Notes: generated by a model not told the origin, from the letters alone. DNA of 7,024 bases from Bifidobacteriaceae bacterium (GCA_031276585.1 JAISMT010000022.1:1-7024); one strand, 5' to 3'. Shown: positions 1 to 6,493, numbered from the stretch's first letter. Numbers and translations are program-made.

Positions 1-3000
1 CCAGATCAGAAAGACGTCCTACTGGTTCAGCAGGCGCGATCCCGGATTGCTGCATGCGCTCTGCGAGTAAGTCGATCTGCTGTGACTGTTCTGCGGGGCT
101 GACGGAACCCCCCGGGACCGCCACCTGTAGTTCGTTTACCTCGCCAGCAAAAACACCGCGACCGGGTGGCGAAGCCGGGGTTAACACGTCGGAAGGAATA
201 TTGTAAGCGATATAGGAGTTCTCGTCAGCATGGCGTAATACAAGGCGGCGCTGCACGCTTGCACCCAATGCGCTAGTCAAAGCGTTTGCACGTTCAGCAG
301 ACAAAGCCACGTGAATACCTACAGCGCGTCCCTCTGACATCAACCGCGTGAATTGGTTGTAGGTGACCATTAAATTGGTAGTGGATTCGTATTCGTCGCG
401 GAACGCACTCATCCCGTCAACCAATATGATGATGCGCGGTTCGTCGTTCTTACCAGTAGTAGCCCGGTATTCGGTGATTGAACCGACCCGTGCCGCAGCA
501 TAGCGTTCCGAACGTTCGTCTAGCACTCCTACCATGCGGCGCATCAAGCGAGCAATACGTTCTTGGTCCGAGCCGTCAATCACGGCTCCCACGGTTGGAA
601 GTGGCTCCAACATCGCCAATCCAGATGCGGCAAAGTCCAGGGCATAGACCTCAGTACGCGAATCTGCCGTTTGCAGCGCGGCTCCAACCGCTAAGGTTCG
701 CAGCAAACCAGATTTCCCGGACCCGCTACCACCAAAAACCGCTAGGTTTCCTTCGGTGTCTGGTTCGTAGTAGATGGGGTGTTGGGCTTGATTTGCCGGA
801 TCATCAGCTATTCCAATTAGTAGACGTAATGGTCCTGAGTTCTGGGATGGTTGTGACTCCATAGCTTCTGCCAGGTCATAACATGTTTTCAACTCGGGTA
901 GCCACGGTTTACGCGGTTCGGGCACTCCACAATCGGTTGCAGCCTGCCGCACTGCACCCACCACCCGGGCGATGTCGGTAGGCCCGTCATCGTCGTCGCC
1001 GGTAACTGTGTGGTGCTCTGGTATCTCCCAAGGTAACCCTGGCCCGAACGCCATCGTTTCAATTTCAATGCGAGGCGGCTCCGGTTCGGAGCGAGTCCTG
1101 CCCCCGGCATACCCGGTTTGAAATAAGGCAATTCGGCCCGGACCGGTCCGTACCGCTCCACGCCCCGGTACTCGCGGGTCAAACTCGCTGGCCAATCCGG
1201 AATCAATCACATCCGCCGAATCGGTTTCGTCAGCCATCCGCAAGGCTATCCGTAAGTTTGTATTAGCCCTTAGATTCGCGGTGATCACTCCGGCCGGCCG
1301 CTGGGTGGCTAACACCAGATGTAGTCCTAAGGAACGGCCCCGTTGAGCGACATCTACCACTCCGTCCACAAACTCGGGTACCTCGCCAACCAGCGCTGCG
1401 AACTCATCCACCATGATGATCAAGGATGGTGGGCACTCGGGGTCCCCGGTGCGTTCCAAAGAAATGAGGTCCTTGGCTTTTTTCCGGTTCAATAAATGTT
1501 CGCGGTAACGTAACTCAGCCCGCAGCGATGCTAAAGCCCGCCGCACTAGGTGAGGAGATAAGTCAGTAACCAGACCTACTGTGTGCGGTAGCCGTACACA
1601 ATCGGCGAACGCGGCACCGCCTTTATAGTCCACAAACAAAAACGTGACACGTTGCGGGCTATGTGCCGTCGCTAGGCCCAGTATCCACGACTGCAGAAAT
1701 TCAGACTTACCGGCACCAGTGGTACCGCCCACCAAGGCATGGGGTCCCTGCGCCCGTAAGTCAAGTGTGAATTCACCTTGGGCACCCAACCCGATTAATG
1801 CCTTGAGCGTGGCGGGGGTGCCTTTGCGGGTTGCACTTCCGTTAACCAGCGAACCGTTTTCGCGCCAGCGTTCGGTAGTAACGCTAGGGTCAGAGGCTAA
1901 CGCATCACCGGTCAAAGCAAGATAGGAAACGGATCTAGGTATATCCGATTGGTCTATTACGGGTGCACCGGCGTCCAGTACCGGGGAAAGCGCGCGCGCG
2001 AATTCTTCTGCTAGTTCGGCCGAAATGGTTTCGATCCTCCCGATCTCAGCGACACGGCCTTCATCGACAAAACCTGCAGACACCGCGCCATCCGGAAGCC
2101 GTATCAGGTACGCATCGCATGCAGCCGGGAGGTCCACCAACTGTTCTGCGAACCACACCAGGTGAACGCCAACTTCAGGACCATCTTGCGCCAAAGTGAC
2201 TAGACGTCCACGCTCAACTGGGGCATCGTTCTCTACCACCATTACCACCGCTGGGACTCGGATTTTCCCGGAAATTGCTTTACGTGCTGCCACCAGTTCT
2301 TCCAGACCCGCCACTAATGAGGAGACCGATGCAGGGCTGGAAGCGAGGTGGTGTCCTGTCAACGGAGAATGGGCTGAACCCACGTGTGGCAACCACATTA
2401 ACCATTCCCACCGGTTAGATGATTCTGGTGATGCGATTGCCACCAAAGTTAACTCGGCAGGCGAATGTAGGCTGGCTAGCTGAATAACCAGATTCCGCCC
2501 TACCGGATCTACCCAGGAACGCTCACCGGCTATCCCCAGGTTTCCGCTGGTGCGTAGCTTGGCAACCACCGGAACGTCGTTGACATAGCGTGACTGGTCC
2601 TGCAATTCGCTTAACACTTCCCATGTGTCAGCATCTGCTTCACCACGGGCGGGGAGCACTAATTTATGCCGTGAAGCATCCCTACCGAAACCGAGGTTGA
2701 GATCTAGAAAAGCGGCATCGTCCGGTTGGCGGTGCCATAGATCTGGGCTTAATCCGAAGCCGGCTTGCACAACCGCGTCCAGAGATAGTGTTTCCGCCCG
2801 GCGCGCTAAATGCTCCTCGTCTAAAGCAGCGGTTAAATCAGACCGTAACCGTTCCATGTCTTCATCGAAACGCTCTCGCTCAGCACGGGCAGATTTGGTG
2901 TCGGTGAATCGGCGGTCTAGATAAGTCCCGACCGATATCAAAGGACTTAGCGCAACGAACATTATGCTCATTATGTTTTTTGTTGCGAGGAACAGTATTA

Positions 3001-3739
3001 CGCCCATTAACAACGGTGCGACCATTGCAACTAGAGGTAGCTTGGACGGTTTGGGTCGGGCCGGAGGTTGGGGAGCTGCGAACTCGCGTCCCCGGTACGG
3101 TGGACGCACCAGTGGTGACCGGTTAAATTCCACGTCTCCGGCCACCGAACCGTTGGCTTGGGTGGGATCTTGTTCCACCACGAGTGCCGTATCGCCCATT
3201 AGCAGCGTGTCTCGTGGACCAACCACGGCGTGATCAACCAACGTGCCTGCCACTATCACGCCGTTGGAGGAGTTCAAATCCACTACCTCGACTCGGTCAG
3301 AAACAACCAGGCGAGCATGGCTGCGTGACACCAAATGATCATTGATAACCACGTCGCAAGAGGGGTCGCGGCCAATGACGTTAGGACCTAACCTCAATTT
3401 GTGAACGGCCCCGGCGTTGGGACCGGCAATCACCCGTAACCGGGCGGCAGGGGTAGAACCCGAGCCGGTGTCTGCTTGCGTCCAAGTAACTACCCGGACA
3501 CTCTGTCCAGATCGCAGCGTCGTCTCACTCAATAAAGACCGCGGCTGCAAAGACGCTTCAGGTTCACCATCACCGGACAACACTTGAAGGCTGAACGTTT
3601 GTTCAGTTTCCACCGGTAGTCCGGTGGCCCCCGCGTAGATTGCTGCAGCCACATTTGCGACCGTCGCGGTCGCTTCAGCTGTTACCGCCGCTGGCCGAAC
3701 GGAGTTGTCTGCCAGCACCAGATTCAGCTTCAGTCTCAT
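1..3739 (-). CDS. eccC: EccC/EssC-type type VII secretion ATPase with FHA domain (C-terminus off the left edge)
   Basis: Membrane-bound FtsK/SpoIIIE ATPase, expected to drive export of WXG100 proteins across the cytoplasmic membrane. 1246 codons are open and the end lies outside the window. Residues 1-86 are a probable ubiquitin-like or second FHA-like domain. Residues 101-188 are an FHA domain with GR (123-124), SRSH (138-141) and NSSNG (156-160), the phosphothreonine-binding signature. Two hydrophobic segments (about 234-252 and 256-273) anchor it, followed by a charged helical linker. ATPase domain 1 has Walker A GGTTGAGKS (671-679), Walker B ending in D778-E779 and a TQRP motif (812-815), so it looks active. 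Domain 2 has Walker A GGSGSGKSG (1003-1011), but its Walker B reads VDG with Gly at 1109 in place of the catalytic acid, which is usual for domain 2 in EccC proteins as I recall them. A third ATPase domain is expected beyond the edge. The ATG is fixed by AGGA 7 bases upstream (3747-3750) and by two in-frame stops just before it. It lies 55 bp after the SseB-like gene and is probably in the same operon. Identification as a type VII ATPase is firm; the domain order is closest to EssC. Confidence 0.93.
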   Translation of the reverse strand, partial: MRLKLNLVLADNSVRPAAVTAEATATVANVAAAIYAGATGLPVETEQTFSLQVLSGDGEPEASLQPRSLLSETTLRSGQSVRVVTWTQADTGSGSTPAARLRVIAGPNAGAVHKLRLGPNVIGRDPSCDVVINDHLVSRSHARLVVSDRVEVVDLNSSNGVIVAGTLVDHAVVGPRDTLLMGDTALVVEQDPTQANGSVAGDVEFNRSPLVRPPYRGREFAAPQPPARPKPSKLPLVAMVAPLLMGVILFLATKNIMSIMFVALSPLISVGTYLDRRFTDTKSARAERERFDEDMERLRSDLTAALDEEHLARRAETLSLDAVVQAGFGLSPDLWHRQPDDAAFLDLNLGFGRDASRHKLVLPARGEADADTWEVLSELQDQSRYVNDVPVVAKLRTSGNLGIAGERSWVDPVGRNLVIQLASLHSPAELTLVAIASPESSNRWEWLMWLPHVGSAHSPLTGHHLASSPASVSSLVAGLEELVAARKAISGKIRVPAVVMVVENDAPVERGRLVTLAQDGPEVGVHLVWFAEQLVDLPAACDAYLIRLPDGAVSAGFVDEGRVAEIGRIETISAELAEEFARALSPVLDAGAPVIDQSDIPRSVSYLALTGDALASDPSVTTERWRENGSLVNGSATRKGTPATLKALIGLGAQGEFTLDLRAQGPHALVGGTTGAGKSEFLQSWILGLATAHSPQRVTFLFVDYKGGAAFADCVRLPHTVGLVTDLSPHLVRRALASLRAELRYREHLLNRKKAKDLISLERTGDPECPPSLIIMVDEFAALVGEVPEFVDGVVDVAQRGRSLGLHLVLATQRPAGVITANLRANTNLRIALRMADETDSADVIDSGLASEFDPRVPGRGAVRTGPGRIALFQTGYAGGRTRSEPEPPRIEIETMAFGPGLPWEIPEHHTVTGDDDDGPTDIARVVGAVRQAATDCGVPEPRKPWLPELKTCYDLAEAMESQPSQNSGPLRLLIGIADDPANQAQHPIYYEPDTEGNLAVFGGSGSGKSGLLRTLAVGAALQTADSRTEVYALDFAASGLAMLEPLPTVGAVIDGSDQERIARLMRRMVGVLDERSERYAAARVGSITEYRATTGKNDEPRIIILVDGMSAFRDEYESTTNLMVTYNQFTRLMSEGRAVGIHVALSAERANALTSALGASVQRRLVLRHADENSYIAYNIPSDVLTPASPPGRGVFAGEVNELQVAVPGGSVSPAEQSQQIDLLAERMQQSGIAPAEPVGRLSDL

Positions 3740-3794
3740 AGGCCAGTCCTATCACGGTTAAAAGCTGTTACCTCTGGGCGGTCGGGTCTGCTCG

Positions 3795-4907
3795 TCAAAC
3801 GTTATCCTCGCGGACTGCCAGATTGTCCCCTTCAAAATCCTCAGAAATATCAAGGACCCAGTGGCCACTGAACACAACGTTGTCCATGAGAGCAATCATT
3901 GCCTCCCGTGCGTCCACATGCGGGGTGGAAAATGATACGTGGGCCAGGTGGCGTTCATCGGGGGCATCAATCCAGTAATCAATCAGAAGTAACTCAACCT
4001 CGGCCCCCAGCTTGGGGGCCCCAGACCCGAGGTGCTCATGACGTATTATCCGGGTGTCTTCCATGTCAATTTCAGCCACTTTACCGGTGCCATCTGATGC
4101 TAACTGAGTAGCTATCCGGTCAATGTGCCGTTGCGGCCCTACCGGCGAGCCGATGTCGTGGTAGTAAACAACCATACTTAGACTCGCCGCCCCATATTTT
4201 CCGCCTGCCAGGAGAAACGCCATCTGACTTCCACCTTGAGATGCCGCTCTATCAGCAGCAGAACGGAGCCAGGCACGAGTCTCATAGCGCACCGTTGCGC
4301 CCTGTTCCCCCAACGACTTAAGTTGCTGTTTGACGAGGCGTTTGATCTGTTGCCCCTTTTTCTCTGCATCCAATAAGTCGATCCGGCCCCAGTGCTCCGG
4401 CAATGGCACATCGAACCCAGTGACGGTGGCTCCGCTTAGATCCACAGGCTCCGGGATGTCATTCTCTGGTTCCACTTCGGATACTTCAACCAATGCGTTC
4501 AATGTGGATACAGCCAACCGCAACGGATGCGGCCCAGCGGCATCGAACACCAACGCCTCAATGAGGTCAGCGTTATCTAATGCCCACTCGACTACAGCAG
4601 CTCCTTGTAGTAGTACAAAAAGACGGTCGGGGGACTCGCCCAGGAAAAGATCAAATGTCTCAGCGGATGAGAACACTAAAAGGTCAAGTTCTGCCGTGGC
4701 AGATGGAGCGGTGAACGCCCTAACATCGTAACTGCCTAGCTCATCTCCAGCTACTACCGGTAAGAGCACCACATCCGAGGCTAACGCTTCCAAAACTGCT
4801 GATAGATCTGCCTGAGCTAATGCTTGGGCCAATGCGGGTGCACCCAGCTCTGGGAGCGGCGGCACAACCGCTGGTTGGGCGAAAATATCTACGGTTGGAG
4901 TGCTCAC
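3795..4907 (-). CDS. SseB-like N-terminal domain protein of a type VII secretion operon
   Basis: A 370-residue soluble protein without signal peptide or membrane segment. Residues about 28-135 look like the SseB N-terminal domain: an amphipathic start (ALAQADLSAVLEALA), a strand VVLLPVV, a strand LDLLVFSS, and a conserved-looking end VFDAAGPHPLRLAV. The linker (140-160) is acidic. The second domain begins at about 165 with DVPLPEHWGRIDLLD and a basic helix, and ends with VSFSTPHVDAREAMIALMDN (324-343). I recall this PLPxxW...SFSTP layout from uncharacterised actinobacterial proteins but cannot give it a family name. The start is GTG in a GTGA overlap with the upstream 77-codon gene; AGGAG at 4918-4922 lies 10 bases away, so translational coupling is likely. 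Its place between WXG100-like genes and the ATPase suggests a cytosolic accessory role such as chaperone or substrate adaptor, which is inference. The SseB link rests on pattern recognition without an alignment. Confidence 0.85.
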   Translation of the reverse strand: MSTPTVDIFAQPAVVPPLPELGAPALAQALAQADLSAVLEALASDVVLLPVVAGDELGSYDVRAFTAPSATAELDLLVFSSAETFDLFLGESPDRLFVLLQGAAVVEWALDNADLIEALVFDAAGPHPLRLAVSTLNALVEVSEVEPENDIPEPVDLSGATVTGFDVPLPEHWGRIDLLDAEKKGQQIKRLVKQQLKSLGEQGATVRYETRAWLRSAADRAASQGGSQMAFLLAGGKYGAASLSMVVYYHDIGSPVGPQRHIDRIATQLASDGTGKVAEIDMEDTRIIRHEHLGSGAPKLGAEVELLLIDYWIDAPDERHLAHVSFSTPHVDAREAMIALMDNVVFSGHWVLDISEDFEGDNLAVREDNV

Positions 4908-5137
4908 TGGGTCGGCGCTCCTGTAGCTAGCCGGTACACCGGTAAGGCAACAGGTTCAACCCGCGCCTCGGCTATTTGCGCAGTCTCCTGCGTTGGCTCT
5001 TCAACTTCCGTACGCCAAATTATTGGCCCGATGCCGTCGGGTAAAGGCCCACAACTTACTGGAGCCTCACCCTCATGCCACGTGCGCAGTTCACCGCCAA
5101 ACTTGATGCCAGGCGTGTAATCCGCCTCGTCATTCAT
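4904..5137 (-). CDS. 77-residue protein of unknown function, coupled to both neighbours
   Basis: I do not recognise this protein. It has an aromatic and glycine-rich front half (TPGIKFGGELRTWHEG, one Cys at 29, PDGIGPIIWR at 33-42), then a Glu/Ala/Val/Pro-rich tail. There is no signal peptide or membrane segment. Its ATG lies inside the last codons of the upstream WXG100-like gene (8-bp overlap) and its TGA overlaps the GTG of the SseB-like gene (4-bp overlap). That double overlap is the main evidence that it is real, because it bridges two convincing genes in one operon. It may be a small cytosolic accessory protein, but nothing in the sequence assigns a function. Confidence 0.75.
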   Translation of the reverse strand: MNDEADYTPGIKFGGELRTWHEGEAPVSCGPLPDGIGPIIWRTEVEEPTQETAQIAEARVEPVALPVYRLATGAPTQ

Positions 5138-5426
5138 CCTGGCCCCGTAACAAATCTGCGCCTTGCTGGTCTATATCCACCCAAGCGTCCGCCACCGCCG
5201 CTGCAGCATCCCCTAAGCTCTTTACCGCTTCAGTCATCTTCTTGCGGCTTTCATCCCACTTTTTCGAAAAGTCGCGCACCACCTGCGCCAGTCCACCATG
5301 TCCCACTGCTGCAGCAATGTTGGCGCTGTTAGTGTTAGCGCCTTCGAACTCGGCTCCGATACTTTTTAAACTGGTGCCTAGGAGTCTAACGCTGTCAACC
5401 TGGACAACAATGCGCGGGCCTGCCAT
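5130..5426 (-). CDS. WXG100-like helical hairpin protein with W-D-E at the turn
   Basis: A 98-residue, almost entirely helical protein with no signal peptide, of WXG100 size and in a WXG100 position. Numbering from the start chosen here, the first helix holds SLKSIGAEFEGA, the middle reads IAAAVGHGGLAQVVRDFSKKWDESRKK, and the second helix is Ala-rich. The central Trp (57) is followed by D-E, so the classical W-x-G is absent. I recall AVGH...L...V.DF..KWD..R.KM as typical of uncharacterised small actinobacterial proteins near type VII genes. Near the C-terminus W-V-D-I-D (82-86) has the spacing of a YxxxD secretion signal with Trp in place of Tyr. Two ATG starts are possible. The inner one at 5426 has GGAGGT 4 bases upstream. 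The outer one at 5438 adds MEVV and has GGGAG 6 bases upstream. I prefer the inner start because its site is stronger and it gives the typical MA-start and length. Confidence 0.85.
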   Translation of the reverse strand: MAGPRIVVQVDSVRLLGTSLKSIGAEFEGANTNSANIAAAVGHGGLAQVVRDFSKKWDESRKKMTEAVKSLGDAAAAVADAWVDIDQQGADLLRGQDE

Positions 5427-5430
5427 CACA

Positions 5431-5449
5431 ACCTCCATTCAACGCTCCC
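5431..5449 (-). promoter_or_regulatory. Two nested Shine-Dalgarno sites for alternative starts
   Basis: GGGAG (5445-5449) serves the ATG at 5438 with a 6-base gap. GGAGGT (5431-5436), which overlaps the last base of that ATG, serves the ATG at 5426 with a 4-base gap. Both look usable; the inner site is the better match to the anti-Shine-Dalgarno sequence. Confidence 0.65.
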
Positions 5450-5470
5450 GTATAGCGCACACATCAAAAC

Positions 5471-5596
5471 CCAAGGGGTGGCTTACCCCGGCCAACCCAA
5501 GTAACGCAGGTTATTTTCTGCCCCAACAAACACGCCACTGAGGAGTGTGCCACAGCGAATAGTTCACCGAGCATAACCGGGGTAGCCACACCTTGG
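5471..5596. repeat. 126-bp element bounded by 20-bp imperfect inverted repeats
   Basis: The left arm (5471-5491) reads CCAAGG, G, GTGGCT, T, ACCCCGG. The reverse complement of the right arm (5577-5596) reads CCAAGG, T, GTGGCT, ACCCCGG. The two differ by one substitution and one inserted base. The arms are separated by 85 bp without coding potential. This could be a small non-autonomous mobile element, a remnant of one, a paired regulatory site, or a long-range RNA stem between two operon genes. I see no clear target duplication outside the arms. Confidence 0.7.
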
Positions 5597-5646
5597 TAAC
5601 AGAACTAACGCTCGCCCAAATCAGCTGCAACGGCTATTTAGGCGTG

Positions 5647-5687
5647 AAAACGAACCGCCTGCGGTAAAACTGAAAATTCTGGCGGTT
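5647..5687 (-). terminator. Possible intrinsic terminator or attenuator after the first WXG100-like gene
   Basis: Read leftward, ACCG-CAGG-CGGT (5654-5665) forms a compact hairpin followed at once by TCGTTTT (5653-5647). A second fold pairs AACCGCC with GGCGGTT (5681-5687 with 5653-5659), and a third pairs AAACTG with CAGTTT (5689-5694 with 5667-5672). These folds compete. The T tract is short and interrupted, so partial termination is more likely than a full stop. Confidence 0.4.
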
Positions 5688-5705
5688 CCAGTTTCAAACG
5701 TGGTG

Positions 5706-6008
5706 TCAGCTGCCGCGCAGCTGCGACCCGAACTGAGTGTCCATGTCGACAACGGAATCCGCGTATTGGACCAGGAAACTCCCTAGCGGCTCAAGGTTAT
5801 CCGACACGGAACGGAGCCCTTCAGCTAAAGACGTGAACTGCTCTTGATACGCACCGGAAGCCGCTTGGGTGGCGAACCCACTACCGATCAAACCGCTCAC
5901 CACGTTCTGAGCTGCAACTATCTGCTCACCGATTGAGCCTTTGATGGAAATGAGGCGCTGCCCCGCAGCAGTCATCTCTGCCGGGGTGTAACCATACGCA
6001 TTGGCCAT
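5706..6008 (-). CDS. WXG100 (EsxA/ESAT-6-like) family protein with G-F-x-T turn
   Basis: Exactly 100 residues, the standard size of secreted WXG100 proteins, which form helical-hairpin dimers exported by the EccC/EssC machine. Helix 1 spans about 8-38, and the turn GSGFATQAASGAYQEQF (42-58) sits where ESAT-6 has its W-x-G. Phe45 replaces Trp and Thr47 replaces Gly; an SGFxT...AS variant of this turn is familiar from actinobacterial WXG100 members. Helix 2 runs to the end. The tail YADSVVDMD (82-90) is aromatic and acidic, but the spacing is not YxxxD/E. There is no signal peptide, as expected. The start is the ATG at 6008, with AGGAG 7 bases upstream; an in-frame TTG at 6014 lies too close to that site. 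It is the first gene of the leftward cluster and is followed by a possible terminator, so it may be made in excess over the downstream genes. Confidence 0.9.
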   Translation of the reverse strand: MANAYGYTPAEMTAAGQRLISIKGSIGEQIVAAQNVVSGLIGSGFATQAASGAYQEQFTSLAEGLRSVSDNLEPLGSFLVQYADSVVDMDTQFGSQLRGS

Positions 6009-6015
6009 AATCAAA

Positions 6016-6020
6016 CTCCT
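6016..6020 (-). promoter_or_regulatory. Shine-Dalgarno site AGGAG deciding the start at 6008
   Basis: AGGAG followed by 7 bases and then ATG at 6008. The spacing is ideal for that ATG and too short for the in-frame TTG at 6014, so the protein is 100 residues. Confidence 0.85.
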
Positions 6021-6033
6021 AAATATTCTCGGA

Positions 6034-6047
6034 AAAGCCTTCGCAGG
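6034..6047 (-). promoter_or_regulatory. Shared upstream motif, leftward copy
   Basis: Read on the minus strand this is CTGCGAAGGCTTTT, ending 25 bases before the ATG at 6008. The plus-strand gene has the same motif in the same relative orientation with one difference. It may be a regulator site or a shared transcript-leader element; function is inferred from position only. Confidence 0.45.
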
Positions 6048-6060
6048 GGCGAACGGACAA

Positions 6061-6073
6061 GCTAAACGTTAGC
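6061..6073. promoter_or_regulatory. Palindrome GCTAA-ACG-TTAGC upstream of the secretion cluster
   Basis: Perfect 5-base arms with a 3-base centre lie 53-65 bases upstream of the ATG at 6008, where an operator could sit. It is short enough to arise by chance. Confidence 0.3.
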
Positions 6074-6417
6074 ATCTACGCCGGGGTGGTGCCGCGCGGG
6101 AAGGGTTATCCAGGTCATCGCCAACGAATCGGTTTGTACTCGACTAACACAGGCCTTGGACCGGCTGAGCCTTTAAGAATGCTCTGGTGGCCAGGTTGGA
6201 ACTAGGCGGAACCTTCCACAACATCGTCACGATTGCCCTGGCGGCACTCAAACCATAAACAGCACTTCAATCCCCATTTTGGGCAGTCACATGGATGATC
6301 CCCACGCACGCGCCTCGTGAGAGGGTTTCTGGTTGGTTCGCTTACCGTGTTCGCCCAGGTATCCAGGCAGTGCTTATCTCTAGTGGCACGGTCTTCGTAG
6401 TGTGTTACCGTCTTTTG

Positions 6418-6431
6418 CTGCGAAGGTTTTT
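6418..6431 (+). promoter_or_regulatory. Shared upstream motif, rightward copy
   Basis: CTGCGAAGGTTTTT begins 90 bases before the GTG at 6508 and matches the leftward copy at 13 of 14 positions. Here the first seven bases also form the left arm of a hairpin, so the motif may act as DNA or RNA. Confidence 0.45.
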
Positions 6432-6467
6432 TGTTTTCGCAGTCTTTTGGTTTTCTTGGTTTTTTGT
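6418..6467 (+). terminator. Hairpin plus T-rich tract, possible attenuator before the cargo gene
   Basis: CTGCGAA (6418-6424) pairs perfectly with TTCGCAG (6436-6442) across an 11-base loop, followed by TCTTTT and two more T runs up to 6465. This is the shape of an intrinsic terminator on the plus strand. No gene ends upstream of it, so if it works it would end a leader transcript and attenuate the gene at 6508. The T runs are broken by G pairs, so strength is uncertain. Confidence 0.4.
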
Positions 6468-6476
6468 AGCTATGGT
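6447..6476 (+). promoter_or_regulatory. Weak candidate promoter for the gene at 6508
   Basis: TTGGTT (6447-6452) and TATGGT (6471-6476) are 18 bases apart and match the sigma-70 consensus at 3 and 4 of 6 positions. A start near 6483 would leave a short leader with the ribosome site. The T-rich context makes chance matches likely. Confidence 0.22.
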
Positions 6477-6493
6477 TTCGTAGCTGAGGGTTT

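Larger units (their letters stand above)
5439..5705. other. 267-bp noncoding spacer between the two WXG100-like genes
   Basis: There is no convincing gene on either strand here. It holds, in order of leftward transcription, a terminator-like hairpin just after the 100-residue gene and then a 126-bp element bounded by long inverted repeats, both listed separately. Inside that element a small hairpin CACT-GAGG-AGTG lies at 5536-5547. I found no well-spaced promoter for the leftward genes; a TATACG at 5449-5454 lacks a -35 at the right distance. Confidence 0.7.

Noticed and set aside
1644..2924. Several plus-strand open frames of 78-99 codons
   Set aside because: All are antisense to the ATPase gene, whose motifs fix the coding strand; they lack any domain signal.
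4330..4731. 133-codon plus-strand open frame
   Set aside because: Lies wholly antisense to the well-supported SseB-like gene. Composition is a Ser/Asn/Arg-rich shadow with no ribosome site.
5438..5438. Outer ATG as the start of the 98-residue WXG100-like protein
   Set aside because: Usable GGGAG site, but the inner ATG has the better GGAGGT. Kept as an alternative rather than the main call.
5475..5489. Small GGGGT/ACCCC hairpin
   Set aside because: It is contained in the left arm of the larger inverted repeat and needs no separate explanation.
6169..6258. 29-codon plus-strand frame after a stop, reading ...GGTFHNIVTIALAALKP and ending in TAA
   Set aside because: It looks protein-like and could be the tail of a decayed gene, but it has no start, no open frame before it and no family I can name. 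Too short to call a pseudogene.
6295..6483. 62-codon hydrophobic open frame on the plus strand
   Set aside because: No ribosome site, and the hydrophobic stretch is simply the T-rich tract translated. It overlaps hairpins and the candidate promoter of the next gene.
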